64,000 bases of DNA from Streptomyces niger (GCF_000718305.1 NZ_JOFQ01000002.1:372001-436000), one strand, 5' to 3'; positions 39,775 through 47,825 are shown, numbered from the stretch's first letter. Translations and numbers: made by a program. The notes: generated by a model not told the origin, from the sequence alone.

Positions 39775-40182
39775 ATGCCCTCTCACGCACGTCTTCCCCA
39801 GCAGAGCCGTACGGCCCGCGGGCTGCTGCGCGCCGGGCTCGCGGTGTCCGTGGCGGGCGCCGCGCTGGCCGCCGGCGCCTCGACCGCCACGGCCGCCGAC
39901 GGGAAGTCGAAGCCGGCGAGCCTGGAGGACATCAAGGCGGCCACCAGCTCCACGGTGGGCGCGTTGCAGCAGGCCACCTCCAGCGGCCTCGGCACGGTCA
40001 AGAGCCTCCACCTCAATCCTCTCTCCGGCACCGGCAGCGACCCGCTGGACAACGCCGTCGGCACCCAGATCGCCGACTTCAAGCCGTTCAGCACCGCGGC
40101 CCTGACCGCCCCGCTCTCCCACGGCGCGGCCCTCGGCCAGCTGCCCGTCGTGGGCCCCGTGACGCAGACCCTGCCCGGGTGA
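39775..40182 (+). CDS. Small secreted protein
   Basis: 135 residues. A signal peptide spans about 1-40: RTARGLLRAGLAVSVAGAAL then AAGASTATAA, cut before DGKSKP. The mature protein has about 95 residues with LEDIKAATSSTVGALQQATS, DPLDNAVGTQIADFKPFSTA and a C-terminal PVVGPVTQTLPG; there is no Cys and no recognised domain. It resembles the 79-residue secreted protein at 33.5 kb in organisation. ATG 39775 is preceded by CAGG; the GTG two codons upstream is an alternative. A strong terminator follows. Function unknown; a surface or wall-associated role is a guess. Confidence 0.75.
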   Translation: MPSHARLPQQSRTARGLLRAGLAVSVAGAALAAGASTATAADGKSKPASLEDIKAATSSTVGALQQATSSGLGTVKSLHLNPLSGTGSDPLDNAVGTQIADFKPFSTAALTAPLSHGAALGQLPVVGPVTQTLPG

Positions 40183-40196
40183 CCGCCCTACGGACG

Positions 40197-40241
40197 GCAG
40201 GGGCGCCCGCGGCCGTCCGTACGGCTCGCGGGCGCCCCTGC
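40197..40241. terminator. Bidirectional terminator between secreted protein and aldehyde dehydrogenase genes
   Basis: GCAGGGGCGCCCGCG pairs with CGCGGGCGCCCCTGC (15 bp). The interior adds GCCGT/ACGGC, giving a 20-bp stem with one bulged base. Confidence 0.85.
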
Positions 40242-40260
40242 AGCGCGTGCTGCGACGGGC

Positions 40261-41127
40261 TCAGACGCCCATCGGGTGCCAGACCGTCTTGGTCTCCAGG
40301 AAGGCCAGCATGCGGCCGGTGCCGGGATCGGCGGACCAGTCCACAGCCTGTGGACGGAGAGTGCGCTTGAGGTTGTCGGCCGCGGCCGTCTCCAGCGCGG
40401 TCGCCTCCTCCGCGTCGCCGGACACGCCCGCGAGGTCGATCGCGTTGACGTCCTGGTGCGCGGCCAGCGGCCCGGCGATCTCCGCCGTACGGCCCGACAG
40501 CACGTTCACCACGCCGCCCGGCAGGTCGGAGGTGGCCAGCACCTCGCCCAGGGACAGCGCCGGCAGCGGCGCCCGCTCCGAAGCGACCACCACGACGGTG
40601 TTGCCGGTGACGATCGCCGGCGCGATCACCGACACCAGCCCCAGGAACGAGGACTCCTGCGGCGCCAGCACGGCCACCACGCCGGTCGGCTCCGGCGTGG
40701 AGAGGTTGAAGTACGGGCCCGCGACCGGGTTCGCGCCGCCCGCGACCTGGGCGATCTTGTCGGACCAGCCCGCGTACCAGACCCAGCGGTCGATCGCGGC
40801 GTCCACCTGCGCCGCCGCCTTGGACTTCGACAGCCCCTCGGCGTCGGCGACCTCCGAGACGAACTGCTCGCGGCGGCCCTCCAGCATCTCGGCGATGCGG
40901 TACAGGATCTGGCCGCGGTTGTACGCGGTCGCCCCCGACCAGCCGCCGAACGCCTTACGGGCCGCGACGACCGCGTCCCGGGCGTCCTTGCGGGAGGACA
41001 GCGGGGCGTTGGCGAGCCACTTGCCCTTTGCGTCGGTCACCTCGTACACCCGCCCGCTCTCGGACCGGGGGAACTTGCCCCCGACGTACAGCTTGTAGGT
41101 CTTGAAGACGCGCAGACGATCAGACAT
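40261..41127 (-). CDS. Truncated aldehyde-dehydrogenase-like protein without catalytic domain
   Basis: 288 residues against about 480 for a full enzyme. The N-terminal NAD-binding part is recognisable (YKLYVGGKFPRSESGRVYEV, RDAVVAARKAFGGWSGATAY, QILYRIAEML, GVVAVLAPQESSFLGLVSVI, GNTVVVVASERAPLPAL, LPGGVVNVLSG). The PWNFP-type catalytic Asn is replaced (LAPQESS) and the catalytic Cys and Glu segments are absent. The coding region is intact and overlaps the full-length enzyme by 8 bp, so it is not a decayed gene. ALDH16 enzymes consist of an active domain followed by just such an inactive half domain in one chain, so these two genes may form a split ALDH16. A structural or regulatory subunit role is inferred. 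Confidence 0.85.
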   Translation of the reverse strand: MSDRLRVFKTYKLYVGGKFPRSESGRVYEVTDAKGKWLANAPLSSRKDARDAVVAARKAFGGWSGATAYNRGQILYRIAEMLEGRREQFVSEVADAEGLSKSKAAAQVDAAIDRWVWYAGWSDKIAQVAGGANPVAGPYFNLSTPEPTGVVAVLAPQESSFLGLVSVIAPAIVTGNTVVVVASERAPLPALSLGEVLATSDLPGGVVNVLSGRTAEIAGPLAAHQDVNAIDLAGVSGDAEEATALETAAADNLKRTLRPQAVDWSADPGTGRMLAFLETKTVWHPMGV

Positions 41128-42565
41128 TGAGGTACGCCTCCAGGCCGTGCCGGCCGCCCTCGCGGCCGAAGCCCGACTCCTTGTAGCCGCCGAACGGCGA
41201 GGCCGGGTCGAACTTGTTGAACGTGTTGGACCAGACGACGCCCGCGCGCAGCTTGCCCGCCATCCACAGGCTCCGGGAGCCCTTCTCGGTCCAGATGCCC
41301 GCCGACAGGCCGTACGGCGTGTTGTTCGCCTTGGCCACGGCCTCCTCCGGCGTACGGAAGGTCAGCACGGACAGCACCGGACCGAAGATCTCCTCGCGGG
41401 CGATGCGGTGCGCCTGCGTGACGCCGGTGAACAGGGTCGGCGCGAACCAGTACCCCTCGCCGGGCAGTTCGCAGGCCGGCGCCCAGCGCTCGGCGCCCTC
41501 GGCCTCGCCCGCCGCGGCCAGCTCCTTGATCCGGGCCAGCTGCTCGGCGGAGTTGATCGCGCCGATGTCGGTGTTCTTGTCCAGCGGGTCGCCGACGCGG
41601 AGGGTCGCCATCCGGCGCTTGAGCGCGTCCAGCACCTCGTCCTGCACCGACTCCTGGACCAGCAGCCGGGAGCCGGCGCAGCAGACGTGGCCCTGGTTGA
41701 AGAAGATCCCGTTGACGATGCCCTCGACGGCCTGGTCGATCGGCGCGTCGTCGAAGACGATGTTCGCGGCCTTGCCGCCCAGCTCCAGGGTGAGCTTCTT
41801 GTCCGTGCCCGCGACCGTACGCGCGATGGCCTTGCCGACCTCGGTGGAGCCGGTGAAGGCGACCTTGTTGACGTCCGGGTGCGCGACCAGCTCGGCGCCG
41901 GTGGAGCCGTCGCCGGTCAGGATGTTGACGACACCCTTGGGCAGGCCGGCCTGGCGACAGATGTCCGCGAAGAAGAGCGCGGAGAGCGGGGTGGTTTCGG
42001 CGGGCTTGAGGACCACGGTGTTGCCGCAGGCCAGCGCCGGGGCGATCTTCCACGCCAGCATCAGCAGCGGGAAGTTCCAGGGGATGACCTGGCCGGCCAC
42101 GCCCAGCGGCCGCGGGTCGGGGCCGAGGCCCGCGTGGCCGAGCTTGTCGGCCCAGCCCGCGTAGTAGAAGAAGTGCGCGGCGACCAGCGGCAGGTCGGCG
42201 TCGCGCGACTCCTTGATCGGCTTGCCGTTGTCCAGCGACTCCAGCACCGCCAGCTCGCGCGAGCGCTCCTGGATGATGCGCGCGATGCGGAAGAGGTACT
42301 TGGCGCGCTCGGCGCCCGGCAGCGCCGACCACTTCTCGAACGCCTTGCGGGCGGCCTTCACCGCGCGCTCCACGTCGGCGGCGCCGGCCTGCGCGACCTC
42401 GGAGAGAACCTCCTCGTTCGCGGGCGAGACGGTCTTGAAGACCTTGCCGTCGGCCGCCTCGGCGAACTCGCCGTCGATGAACAGCCCGTACGACGGGGCG
42501 ATGTCGACGACCGCACGCGATTCGGGGGCGGGGGCGTACTCGAAAATCTGCTTGTCCGTTGCCAT
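41120..42565 (-). CDS. Aldehyde dehydrogenase (full length)
   Basis: 481 residues. Complete set of motifs: QVIPWNFPLLMLAWK (catalytic Asn), VLKPAETTPLSAL, FTGSTEVGKAI, LELGGKAANIVFDDA (catalytic Glu, about 255) and FFNQGHVCCAGSRLLVQES (catalytic Cys, about 288), EEIFGPVLSVLTF and SPFGGYKESGFGREGG. It oxidises an aldehyde with NAD+. Position directly behind deoC (5 bp) makes acetaldehyde from deoxyribose-5-phosphate cleavage the obvious substrate. It is the second gene of deoC-aldH-aldH', controlled by the regulon operator in front of deoC. An 8-bp overlap with the truncated partner indicates translational coupling. Confidence 0.93.
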   Translation of the reverse strand: MATDKQIFEYAPAPESRAVVDIAPSYGLFIDGEFAEAADGKVFKTVSPANEEVLSEVAQAGAADVERAVKAARKAFEKWSALPGAERAKYLFRIARIIQERSRELAVLESLDNGKPIKESRDADLPLVAAHFFYYAGWADKLGHAGLGPDPRPLGVAGQVIPWNFPLLMLAWKIAPALACGNTVVLKPAETTPLSALFFADICRQAGLPKGVVNILTGDGSTGAELVAHPDVNKVAFTGSTEVGKAIARTVAGTDKKLTLELGGKAANIVFDDAPIDQAVEGIVNGIFFNQGHVCCAGSRLLVQESVQDEVLDALKRRMATLRVGDPLDKNTDIGAINSAEQLARIKELAAAGEAEGAERWAPACELPGEGYWFAPTLFTGVTQAHRIAREEIFGPVLSVLTFRTPEEAVAKANNTPYGLSAGIWTEKGSRSLWMAGKLRAGVVWSNTFNKFDPASPFGGYKESGFGREGGRHGLEAYLNV

Positions 42566-42570
42566 GGCTC

Positions 42571-43587
42571 TCAGTCCACCGTCACGTAGTCGGGGCCGGA
42601 GTACCGGCCGCTGCTGAGCTTCTGGCGCTGCATCAGCAGGTCGTTGAGGAGGCTGGAGGCTCCGAACCGGAACCAGTCCGCGGTCAGCCACTCCTCGCCC
42701 AGCGTCTCGTTGACCATGACCAGGTACTTGATCGCGTCCTTGGACGTGCGGATGCCGCCGGCCGGCTTCACGCCGACCTGCACGCCGAGCTGCGCGTGGA
42801 AGTCGCGGACGGCCTCCAGCATCAGCAGGGTGACCGGGGGAGTGGCGTTGACGCCGACCTTGCCGGTGGAGGTCTTGATGAAGTCGGCGCCCGCGAGCAT
42901 CGCGAGCCAGGAGACGCGGCGCACGTTGTCGTACGTCTGGAGCTCGCCGGTCTCGAAGATGACCTTCAGGTGCGCCGCGCTGCCGTCCTCGCGCACGCAC
43001 GCTTCCTTGACGGCCTTGATCTCCTCGAAGACCTCCAGGTACCGGCCGGAGAGGAACGCGCCCCGGTCGATCACCATGTCGATCTCGTCGGCGCCGGCCG
43101 CGACCGCGTCCCGGGTGTCGGCGAGCTTCACCGGCAGCGCGGCGCGGCCCGCGGGGAACGCGGTGGCCACGGAGGCGACGTGGACACCGGAGGCGCCCAG
43201 CGCCTCCTTGGCCGTCGCCACCATGTCCGGGTAGACGCAGATCGCGGCGACCTTCGGCACGGTGCGGTCGGTGGGGTCGGGGTTGACGCCCTTGGCGCAC
43301 AGGGCCCGGACCTTGCCCGGGGTGTCCGCTCCTTCGAGCGTCGTCAGGTCGATCATCGAGATGGCGAGGTCGATGGCGTACGCCTTCGCCGTGTTCTTGA
43401 TCGAGCGGGTGCCGAGCGCGGCGGCGCGGGCTTGCAGCCCGACGGCGTCGACGCCCGGGAGGCCGTGCAGGAAGCGGCGCAGCGCCCGGTCGTCGGCGGT
43501 CACGTCCGCCATCGTCGCCAGACGGCCCGCGGCTTCTTTGCTGAATGCGGGGACTGCCGGAAAGGCAGAGGCTGAGGGCATGGTCAC
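42571..43587 (-). CDS. deoC: Deoxyribose-phosphate aldolase
   Basis: 338 residues, of the longer DeoC type (class II-like, about 330, rather than 220-260). Motifs: TTLEGADTPGKVRALCAKGV, VAAICVYPDMV, VASVATAFPAG, AGADEIDMVIDRGAFLSG, LKVIFETGELQTYDNV, GADFIKTSTGKVGVNATPP (Schiff-base Lys), and VKPAGGIRTSKDAIKYLVMV. It splits 2-deoxyribose-5-phosphate to glyceraldehyde-3-phosphate and acetaldehyde. GTG 43587 is preferred: TATGCT (43599-43594) ends 6 nt upstream, immediately next to the operator, giving a leaderless mRNA; ATG 43581 is two codons inside. First gene of deoC-aldH-aldH'. Confidence 0.95.
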   Translation of the reverse strand: MTMPSASAFPAVPAFSKEAAGRLATMADVTADDRALRRFLHGLPGVDAVGLQARAAALGTRSIKNTAKAYAIDLAISMIDLTTLEGADTPGKVRALCAKGVNPDPTDRTVPKVAAICVYPDMVATAKEALGASGVHVASVATAFPAGRAALPVKLADTRDAVAAGADEIDMVIDRGAFLSGRYLEVFEEIKAVKEACVREDGSAAHLKVIFETGELQTYDNVRRVSWLAMLAGADFIKTSTGKVGVNATPPVTLLMLEAVRDFHAQLGVQVGVKPAGGIRTSKDAIKYLVMVNETLGEEWLTADWFRFGASSLLNDLLMQRQKLSSGRYSGPDYVTVD

Positions 43588-43600
43588 GAGGGGAGCATAT

Positions 43601-43612
43601 CTACGCGCGTAG
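43601..43612. promoter_or_regulatory. Nucleoside-regulon operator, deoC promoter
   Basis: Perfect CTACGCGCGTAG, one base away from the -10-like TATGCT of the minus-strand deoC promoter. Confidence 0.85.
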
Positions 43613-43738
43613 CGGTGTGTCACCCCTCCAGATGGGACCGGGAATTCCGGGCGGAGCCGCGCCGCCCCGGCCCGGCGGCCGCGCATCGATGCCGGACCGC
43701 AACGTCCGGATGCCGGACTCTCGGGCACAATCGCCGGT

Positions 43739-44353
43739 ATGACGAGCCCGGACAACTCCCCCAGCCGGCCCGCGCAGACCTACGCGGACCGCAGCTACCG
43801 GTCGCCCGCGGCCCTGGTCTGCGGCGTCCTGCTGCTCGCGCTCCTCGCCTGGCTGGGCATCGACGCGCTGGTCAACGGCGTCGCCAGGACCCGCCTGCTG
43901 GCGGTGGCCGGGCTGCTCCTCGGCGTGCCGCTGATCACCGCGTTCACGCTGCGGCCCGTGGTGCGCGCCAACGCGGAGCGGCTGACCGTACGGAACCCCT
44001 TCCGCACCATCACGCTGCCCTGGGGCTCGGTCGAGGACCTGCGCGCGTCCTTCTCCTGCGAGGTGTTCGCGGGCGACAAGAAGTACCAGCTGTGGTCGAT
44101 CCCGGTCTCGCTGCGCCAGCGCAAGCGCGCCAACCGGAGGGCCGCCAAGGTGGGGGCCGCTGTCCGCGGCGCCGAGCCGGTGGACGTGCAGCGCGCTTCG
44201 GCCGACCAGTCCTTGGACGAGTTGCGGGAGTTGCGGGAGCGCAACGCGGGGCGTGAGGAGGCGCAGGGCGCCGTCGCCGTCCGTTGGTCCTATGAGATCC
44301 TCGCGCCGCTCGCGGTGGGCGCGGTGGCGCTGGTGGTGCTGCTCGCGCTCTGA
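43739..44353 (+). CDS. PH-domain-containing membrane protein
   Basis: 204 residues. Two membrane segments (ALVCGVLLLALLAWLGIDAL about 28-45 and LLAVAGLLLGVPLITAFTL about 53-70) precede a bacterial PH-like domain: RPVVRANAERLTVRNPFRTI followed by TLPWGSVEDLRASFSCEVF, then KKYQLWSIPVSLRQRKRANR. A third hydrophobic segment closes the protein (LAPLAVGAVALVVLLAL). This is the layout of Streptomyces PH-domain membrane proteins, function unknown. CACAAT (43726-43731) ends 7 nt before the ATG, suggesting a leaderless mRNA. It is divergent from deoC. Confidence 0.85.
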   Translation: MTSPDNSPSRPAQTYADRSYRSPAALVCGVLLLALLAWLGIDALVNGVARTRLLAVAGLLLGVPLITAFTLRPVVRANAERLTVRNPFRTITLPWGSVEDLRASFSCEVFAGDKKYQLWSIPVSLRQRKRANRRAAKVGAAVRGAEPVDVQRASADQSLDELRELRERNAGREEAQGAVAVRWSYEILAPLAVGAVALVVLLAL

Positions 44354-44423
44354 CGCGCGGCTGAGCGCCGGGAACGCCCGGCGGGGAGCCCCCTGGGGCC
44401 GTCGGCGGCTGCGGCGCCGTCGT

Positions 44424-44451
44424 GGCCGGTCGCGCGGTTCCCCGCGCCCCT
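44424..44451. repeat. Copy of a dispersed Streptomyces intergenic repeat
   Basis: The core GCGCGGTTCCCCGCGCCCCT is, from memory, an extremely common intergenic sequence in Streptomyces genomes (complement: AGGGGCGCGGGGAACCGCGC), often beside terminators. It lies between convergent gene ends, 4 bp before a hairpin. Confidence 0.6.
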
Positions 44452-44454
44452 GGA

Positions 44455-44478
44455 GAGGCGGGCCCGGCGGCCCGCCTC
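44455..44478. terminator. Hairpin between the PH-protein and phosphomutase genes
   Basis: GAGGCGGGCC and GGCCCGCCTC pair over 10 bp with a 4-nt loop; located between convergent gene ends. Confidence 0.7.
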
Positions 44479-44492
44479 CCAGAGGCCCGGTG

Positions 44493-46160
44493 TCAGAGAC
44501 CTGCCGCCGCCGACAGGTCGGTCTTCACCGCGGCCAGGGCCTCGGCGGCCGTGCGGCGGGCCTGCGGGAGGGCGTCCCGGGAGGCGACCGGCACCACGGT
44601 CTCCAGGTAGCACTTGAGCTTCGGCTCGGTGCCGCTCGGGCGGACGACGACCCGGCCCGCTGCCACCTCGCCGGCCCCGGAGAGGGTGTAGCGCAGGCCG
44701 TCGGTCGGCGGCAGCGACGCCGAGCCCTGCGACAGGTCCTCGGCCTCGGTCACCGTGAGCCCGCCCAGCGCGGCCGGCGGCTGCTCGCGCAGCCGGCGCA
44801 TCGCGTCGGAGATGACCGACAGGTCCTCGACGCGCACGGAGAGCTGGTCGGTGGCGTGCAGCCCGTGCTCCACCGCCAGGTCGTCCAGGAGGTCGGCCGG
44901 CGTCCGGCCGTCCCGCTTGAGGACGGCCGCCAGCTCGGTGATCAGCAGCGCGGCGGTGATCCCGTCCTTGTCCCGCACCCCGGCCGGGTCGACCGCGTAC
45001 CCCAGCGCCTCCTCGTACGCGTACCGCAGGCCGTCCACCCGGGCCAGCCACTTGAAGCCGGTCAGTGTCTCGGTGTACGGCAGGCCGGCCGCGGCGGCGA
45101 TCCGGGAGAGCAGCGAGGAGGAGACGATGGTCGTCGCGAGCGTCCCCTGCGCGCCCGCGCCGACCACGTGCGCGGCCAGCAGCGCGCCGACCTCGTCACC
45201 GCGCAGCATCCGCCAGCCGGCGTCCGCCGCCGGGTCCGGTACGGCCACGGCGCAGCGGTCCGCGTCCGGGTCGTTGGCGATCACGATGTCGGGCGCGGCC
45301 TCGCGGGCCGCCGCGAAGGCCAGGTCCATCGCGCCCGGCTCTTCGGGGTTGGGGAACGCGACCGTGGGGAAGTCCGGGTCGGGCTCGGCCTGTTCGGCGA
45401 CCACCACCGGCGCCGGGAAACCGGCCCGCTCGAAGGCGCCGACGAGCACCTCACGGCCGACGCCGTGCATCGGCGTGTAGACGACGCGGGTGTCCCGCGG
45501 CGAGTCCGGCGTGAGCACCGCCTGCGTACGGTCCAGGTACGCCTGGAGCACGTCCTCGCCGAGCACGTCCCAGCCGCTCTCCGGGCGCGCCACGCCGTCC
45601 AGCGGGCCGACCGCGTCGATGCGGGCCGCGATCTCACCGTCGGCGGGCGGCACGATCTGCGAGCCGTCGCCGAGGTAGACCTTGTAGCCGTTGTCGCGGG
45701 GCGGGTTGTGGCTGGCGGTGACCTCCACGCCGGCCACCGCGCCCAGGTGCCGGATCGCGAAGGCGAGCACGGGGGTGGGCAGCGGGCGCGGCAGCAGCGC
45801 GGCCTTCAGGCCGGCTCCGGTCATCACGGCGGCGGTGTCCCGGGCGAAGTCGGCGCTCTTGTGGCGCGCGTCGTAACCGATGACGACCAGGCCGTCACCC
45901 TGACCCTGGTCCTTGAGGTACGCGGCCAGGCCGGCCGCGGCCCGGACGACGACGGCGCGGTTCATCCGCATCGGGCCCGCGCCCAGCTCGCCGCGGAGCC
46001 CCGCGGTGCCGAACTGCAGGGTGCCGGCGAACCGGTCCGCCAGCTCGTCGATGTCCTCGGTCTCGATGAGCTTCGCCAGCTCTTCGCGGGTCTCGGGGGC
46101 GGGGTCCTCGGCCAGCCAGGCCTTCGCCCGGCCGATCAGCTCCGCGGGGACGGTTGCCAC
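44493..46160 (-). CDS. Alpha-D-phosphohexomutase family, PGM2-like (probable phosphopentomutase)
   Basis: 555 residues in four domains. DRFAGTLQFGTAGLRGELGA followed by GPMRMN opens the fold; EVTASHNPPRDNGYKVYLG carries the phospho-Ser (about 140); NDPDADRCAVAVPD is the metal loop (about 290); ETLTGFKWLA and EEALGYAV give the sugar-binding loop; RPSGTEPKLKCYLE is the C-terminal phosphate loop. FGTAGLRGxxGAGxxRMN is the signature of the PGM2 branch, whose eukaryotic members are phosphopentomutases. With punA, deoA and deoC as neighbours it is likely to convert (deoxy)ribose-1-phosphate to the 5-phosphate. Phosphomannomutase/phosphoglucomutase activity is the usual database label and cannot be excluded. 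It lies 278 bp downstream of punA. Confidence 0.92.
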   Translation of the reverse strand: MATVPAELIGRAKAWLAEDPAPETREELAKLIETEDIDELADRFAGTLQFGTAGLRGELGAGPMRMNRAVVVRAAAGLAAYLKDQGQGDGLVVIGYDARHKSADFARDTAAVMTGAGLKAALLPRPLPTPVLAFAIRHLGAVAGVEVTASHNPPRDNGYKVYLGDGSQIVPPADGEIAARIDAVGPLDGVARPESGWDVLGEDVLQAYLDRTQAVLTPDSPRDTRVVYTPMHGVGREVLVGAFERAGFPAPVVVAEQAEPDPDFPTVAFPNPEEPGAMDLAFAAAREAAPDIVIANDPDADRCAVAVPDPAADAGWRMLRGDEVGALLAAHVVGAGAQGTLATTIVSSSLLSRIAAAAGLPYTETLTGFKWLARVDGLRYAYEEALGYAVDPAGVRDKDGITAALLITELAAVLKRDGRTPADLLDDLAVEHGLHATDQLSVRVEDLSVISDAMRRLREQPPAALGGLTVTEAEDLSQGSASLPPTDGLRYTLSGAGEVAAGRVVVRPSGTEPKLKCYLETVVPVASRDALPQARRTAAEALAAVKTDLSAAAGL

Positions 46161-46200
46161 GTGATGCTCCTGCCTGTGGGGTGCGTGAGAGGTGCCTCTG

Positions 46201-46220
46201 GGTGCGGTGCGGTGCGGTGC
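46201..46220. repeat. Four tandem GGTGC units upstream of the phosphomutase gene
   Basis: GGTGC is repeated four times without interruption in the 278-bp punA-phosphomutase gap. The rest of the gap shows no gene and no regulon operator. Confidence 0.8.
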
Positions 46221-46438
46221 GCGGGGTGCGGGACCGGTGCTCGGGCGCCGGGGGTACGGGAGCCGTGCCGGGCGGCGCGCACGACGTCCGGCGGCCGCGG
46301 CGCCGCGCGCACGGTGCCGTACGGACGGACCGGCGTACGCCCTGGTTCCCGCGTACGCCCCTGCATGTCACCCATACCCTGCGCCCGGCCCGAGCGGCGG
46401 GAACCGGCCACCGGCCGGCTCCCCGCCGGGTCACCGCG

Positions 46439-47260
46439 TCAGATCTTGCCGAGCACCTGGCCGAGCAGGCTGCCCATGCGGGTCGCGGAGTCGCGGCCGG
46501 CCTGCAGCACCTCTTCGTGGTTGAGCGGCTCGCCGGTCATGCCCGCGGCGAGGTTGGTCACCAGCGACAGGCCCAGCACCTCGGCGCCCGCCTCACGTGC
46601 GGCGATGGCCTCCAGGACGGTGGACATGCCGACCAGGTCGGCGCCGAGCGTGCGGATCATCCGGATCTCGGCGGGGGTCTCGTAGTGCGGCCCGGGGAAC
46701 TGGGCGTAGACGCCCTCCTCCAGGGTCGGGTCGACCTCCTTGCACAGCGCGCGCAGCCGCGGCGAGTACAGGTCGGTCAGGTCGACGAAGTTCGCGCCGA
46801 CGATGGGGGAGGTGGCGGTGAGGTTCAGGTGGTCGCTGATGAGCACCGGCTGGCCGGGACGCATGCCCTCGCGCAGGCCGCCGCAGCCGTTGGTGAGCAC
46901 GACCGTCTTGCAGCCGGCGGCCACGGCGGTACGGACGCCGTGCGCGACGGCCGCCACTCCGCGGCCCTCGTAGTAGTGCGTCCGGCCGAGGAAGACCAGC
47001 GCGCGCTTGTCGCCGAGGCGGTAGGAGCGGATCTTGCCGCCGTGGCCCGCCACGGCCGGGGGCGGGAAGCCGGGCAGTTCGGTGACGAGGAATTCGTGCT
47101 CGGGCTCGCCCAGCGCCTCGGCGGCCGGAGCCCAGCCGGAGCCCATGACCAGGGCAACGTCGTGGGTCTCGGCGCCGGTCAGCTCGCGCAGGCGGTCGGC
47201 GGCGTCGGTGGCGGCGGTACGCGGGTCGCTCGCCAGGTCCGGGGTAACAGATGCGTTCAC
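46439..47260 (-). CDS. punA: Purine nucleoside phosphorylase (trimeric type)
   Basis: 273 residues. Motifs of the low-molecular-mass trimeric [19 protein letters not shown] (phosphate), [67 protein letters not shown] (base and ribose contacts), [20 protein letters not shown] and [11 protein letters not shown]. It phosphorolyses inosine and guanosine (and deoxy forms) to the base and (deoxy)ribose-1-phosphate. GTG 47260 is chosen: TACCCT ends 7 nt upstream on the minus strand, with the regulon operator 13 bp further up; the alternative start at 47311 would place the operator inside the coding region. Confidence 0.95.
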   Translation of the reverse strand: MNASVTPDLASDPRTAATDAADRLRELTGAETHDVALVMGSGWAPAAEALGEPEHEFLVTELPGFPPPAVAGHGGKIRSYRLGDKRALVFLGRTHYYEGRGVAAVAHGVRTAVAAGCKTVVLTNGCGGLREGMRPGQPVLISDHLNLTATSPIVGANFVDLTDLYSPRLRALCKEVDPTLEEGVYAQFPGPHYETPAEIRMIRTLGADLVGMSTVLEAIAAREAGAEVLGLSLVTNLAAGMTGEPLNHEEVLQAGRDSATRMGSLLGQVLGKI

Positions 47261-47285
47261 GCGGACGAGGGTAGCCGGTAATCGC

Positions 47286-47297
47286 CTACGCGCGTAG
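47286..47297. promoter_or_regulatory. Nucleoside-regulon operator, punA promoter
   Basis: Perfect CTACGCGCGTAG lying 12-13 bp upstream of the -10-like TACCCT (47273-47268, minus strand) of the punA promoter, that is between the -35 and -10 regions. Confidence 0.85.
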
Positions 47298-47387
47298 ATG
47301 TGGATCGTCACGGAGGTGCCACGGTCCGATTCGTGTCTTCCTATGAACCGGGCGCGCCCACCCCCGCGCCGCCGGCCCCGGCCCCGC

Positions 47388-47825
47388 TCAGCAGGGCCGT
47401 TTGCGCAGCTCCATCACGTAGTCGTGGGGTGCGCCCGCCGACTCCGCCGCGTCCGCGATCTCGCCGAGGTACCGGGCCGAGGGCAGCCCGCCCTCGTAGC
47501 CGTTCAGGACGTACAGCCAGGCCGCCTCGTCGCCGTCCAGCGTGTGCACGCGCACCCGCATCCGGCGGTATATGTCCATCCCGACGCCCTCCCAGCGGTC
47601 CATCGACTCCTCGTCCATCGGAGCGATGTCGTACAGCGCGACGAAGACCTGGGAACGCGGTGCCTCCACCAGCGTGGCGAGCGCGCCCTCCCAGCCCATC
47701 TGCTCCCCGCCGAACGTGAGCCGCCAGCCGTTCAGCCAGCCGGTGCCGCGCAGTGGTGAGTGGGGGGCGCGGCGGGACATCAGCCGCGCGTCGAGGTTGC
47801 CGGCGTAGGCGGCGTAGAGCGACAT
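47388..47825 (-). CDS. Gamma-glutamylcyclotransferase-like protein
   Basis: 145 residues. Family markers: [20 protein letters not shown] (the YxxYGSN-like strand, here YAAYAGN), [33 protein letters not shown] with the catalytic Glu region, and [24 protein letters not shown]-fold proteins cyclise gamma-glutamyl amines or dipeptides to 5-oxoproline. The canonical YGSN reads YAGN here. Its substrate is unknown. The gene is 128 bp upstream of punA on the same strand. Confidence 0.85.
   Translation of the reverse strand: MSLYAAYAGNLDARLMSRRAPHSPLRGTGWLNGWRLTFGGEQMGWEGALATLVEAPRSQVFVALYDIAPMDEESMDRWEGVGMDIYRRMRVRVHTLDGDEAAWLYVLNGYEGGLPSARYLGEIADAAESAGAPHDYVMELRKRPC

Noticed and set aside
46201..46220. 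GGTGC x4 tandem repeat as a regulatory element of the phosphomutase gene
   Set aside because: Short, low-complexity and not repeated elsewhere in the window; listed as a repeat only.
47298..47759. Rightward frames starting at the punA operator (47298-47759)
   Set aside because: Antisense to the gamma-glutamylcyclotransferase-like gene with Arg/Pro-rich composition, so the operator is assigned to punA alone.
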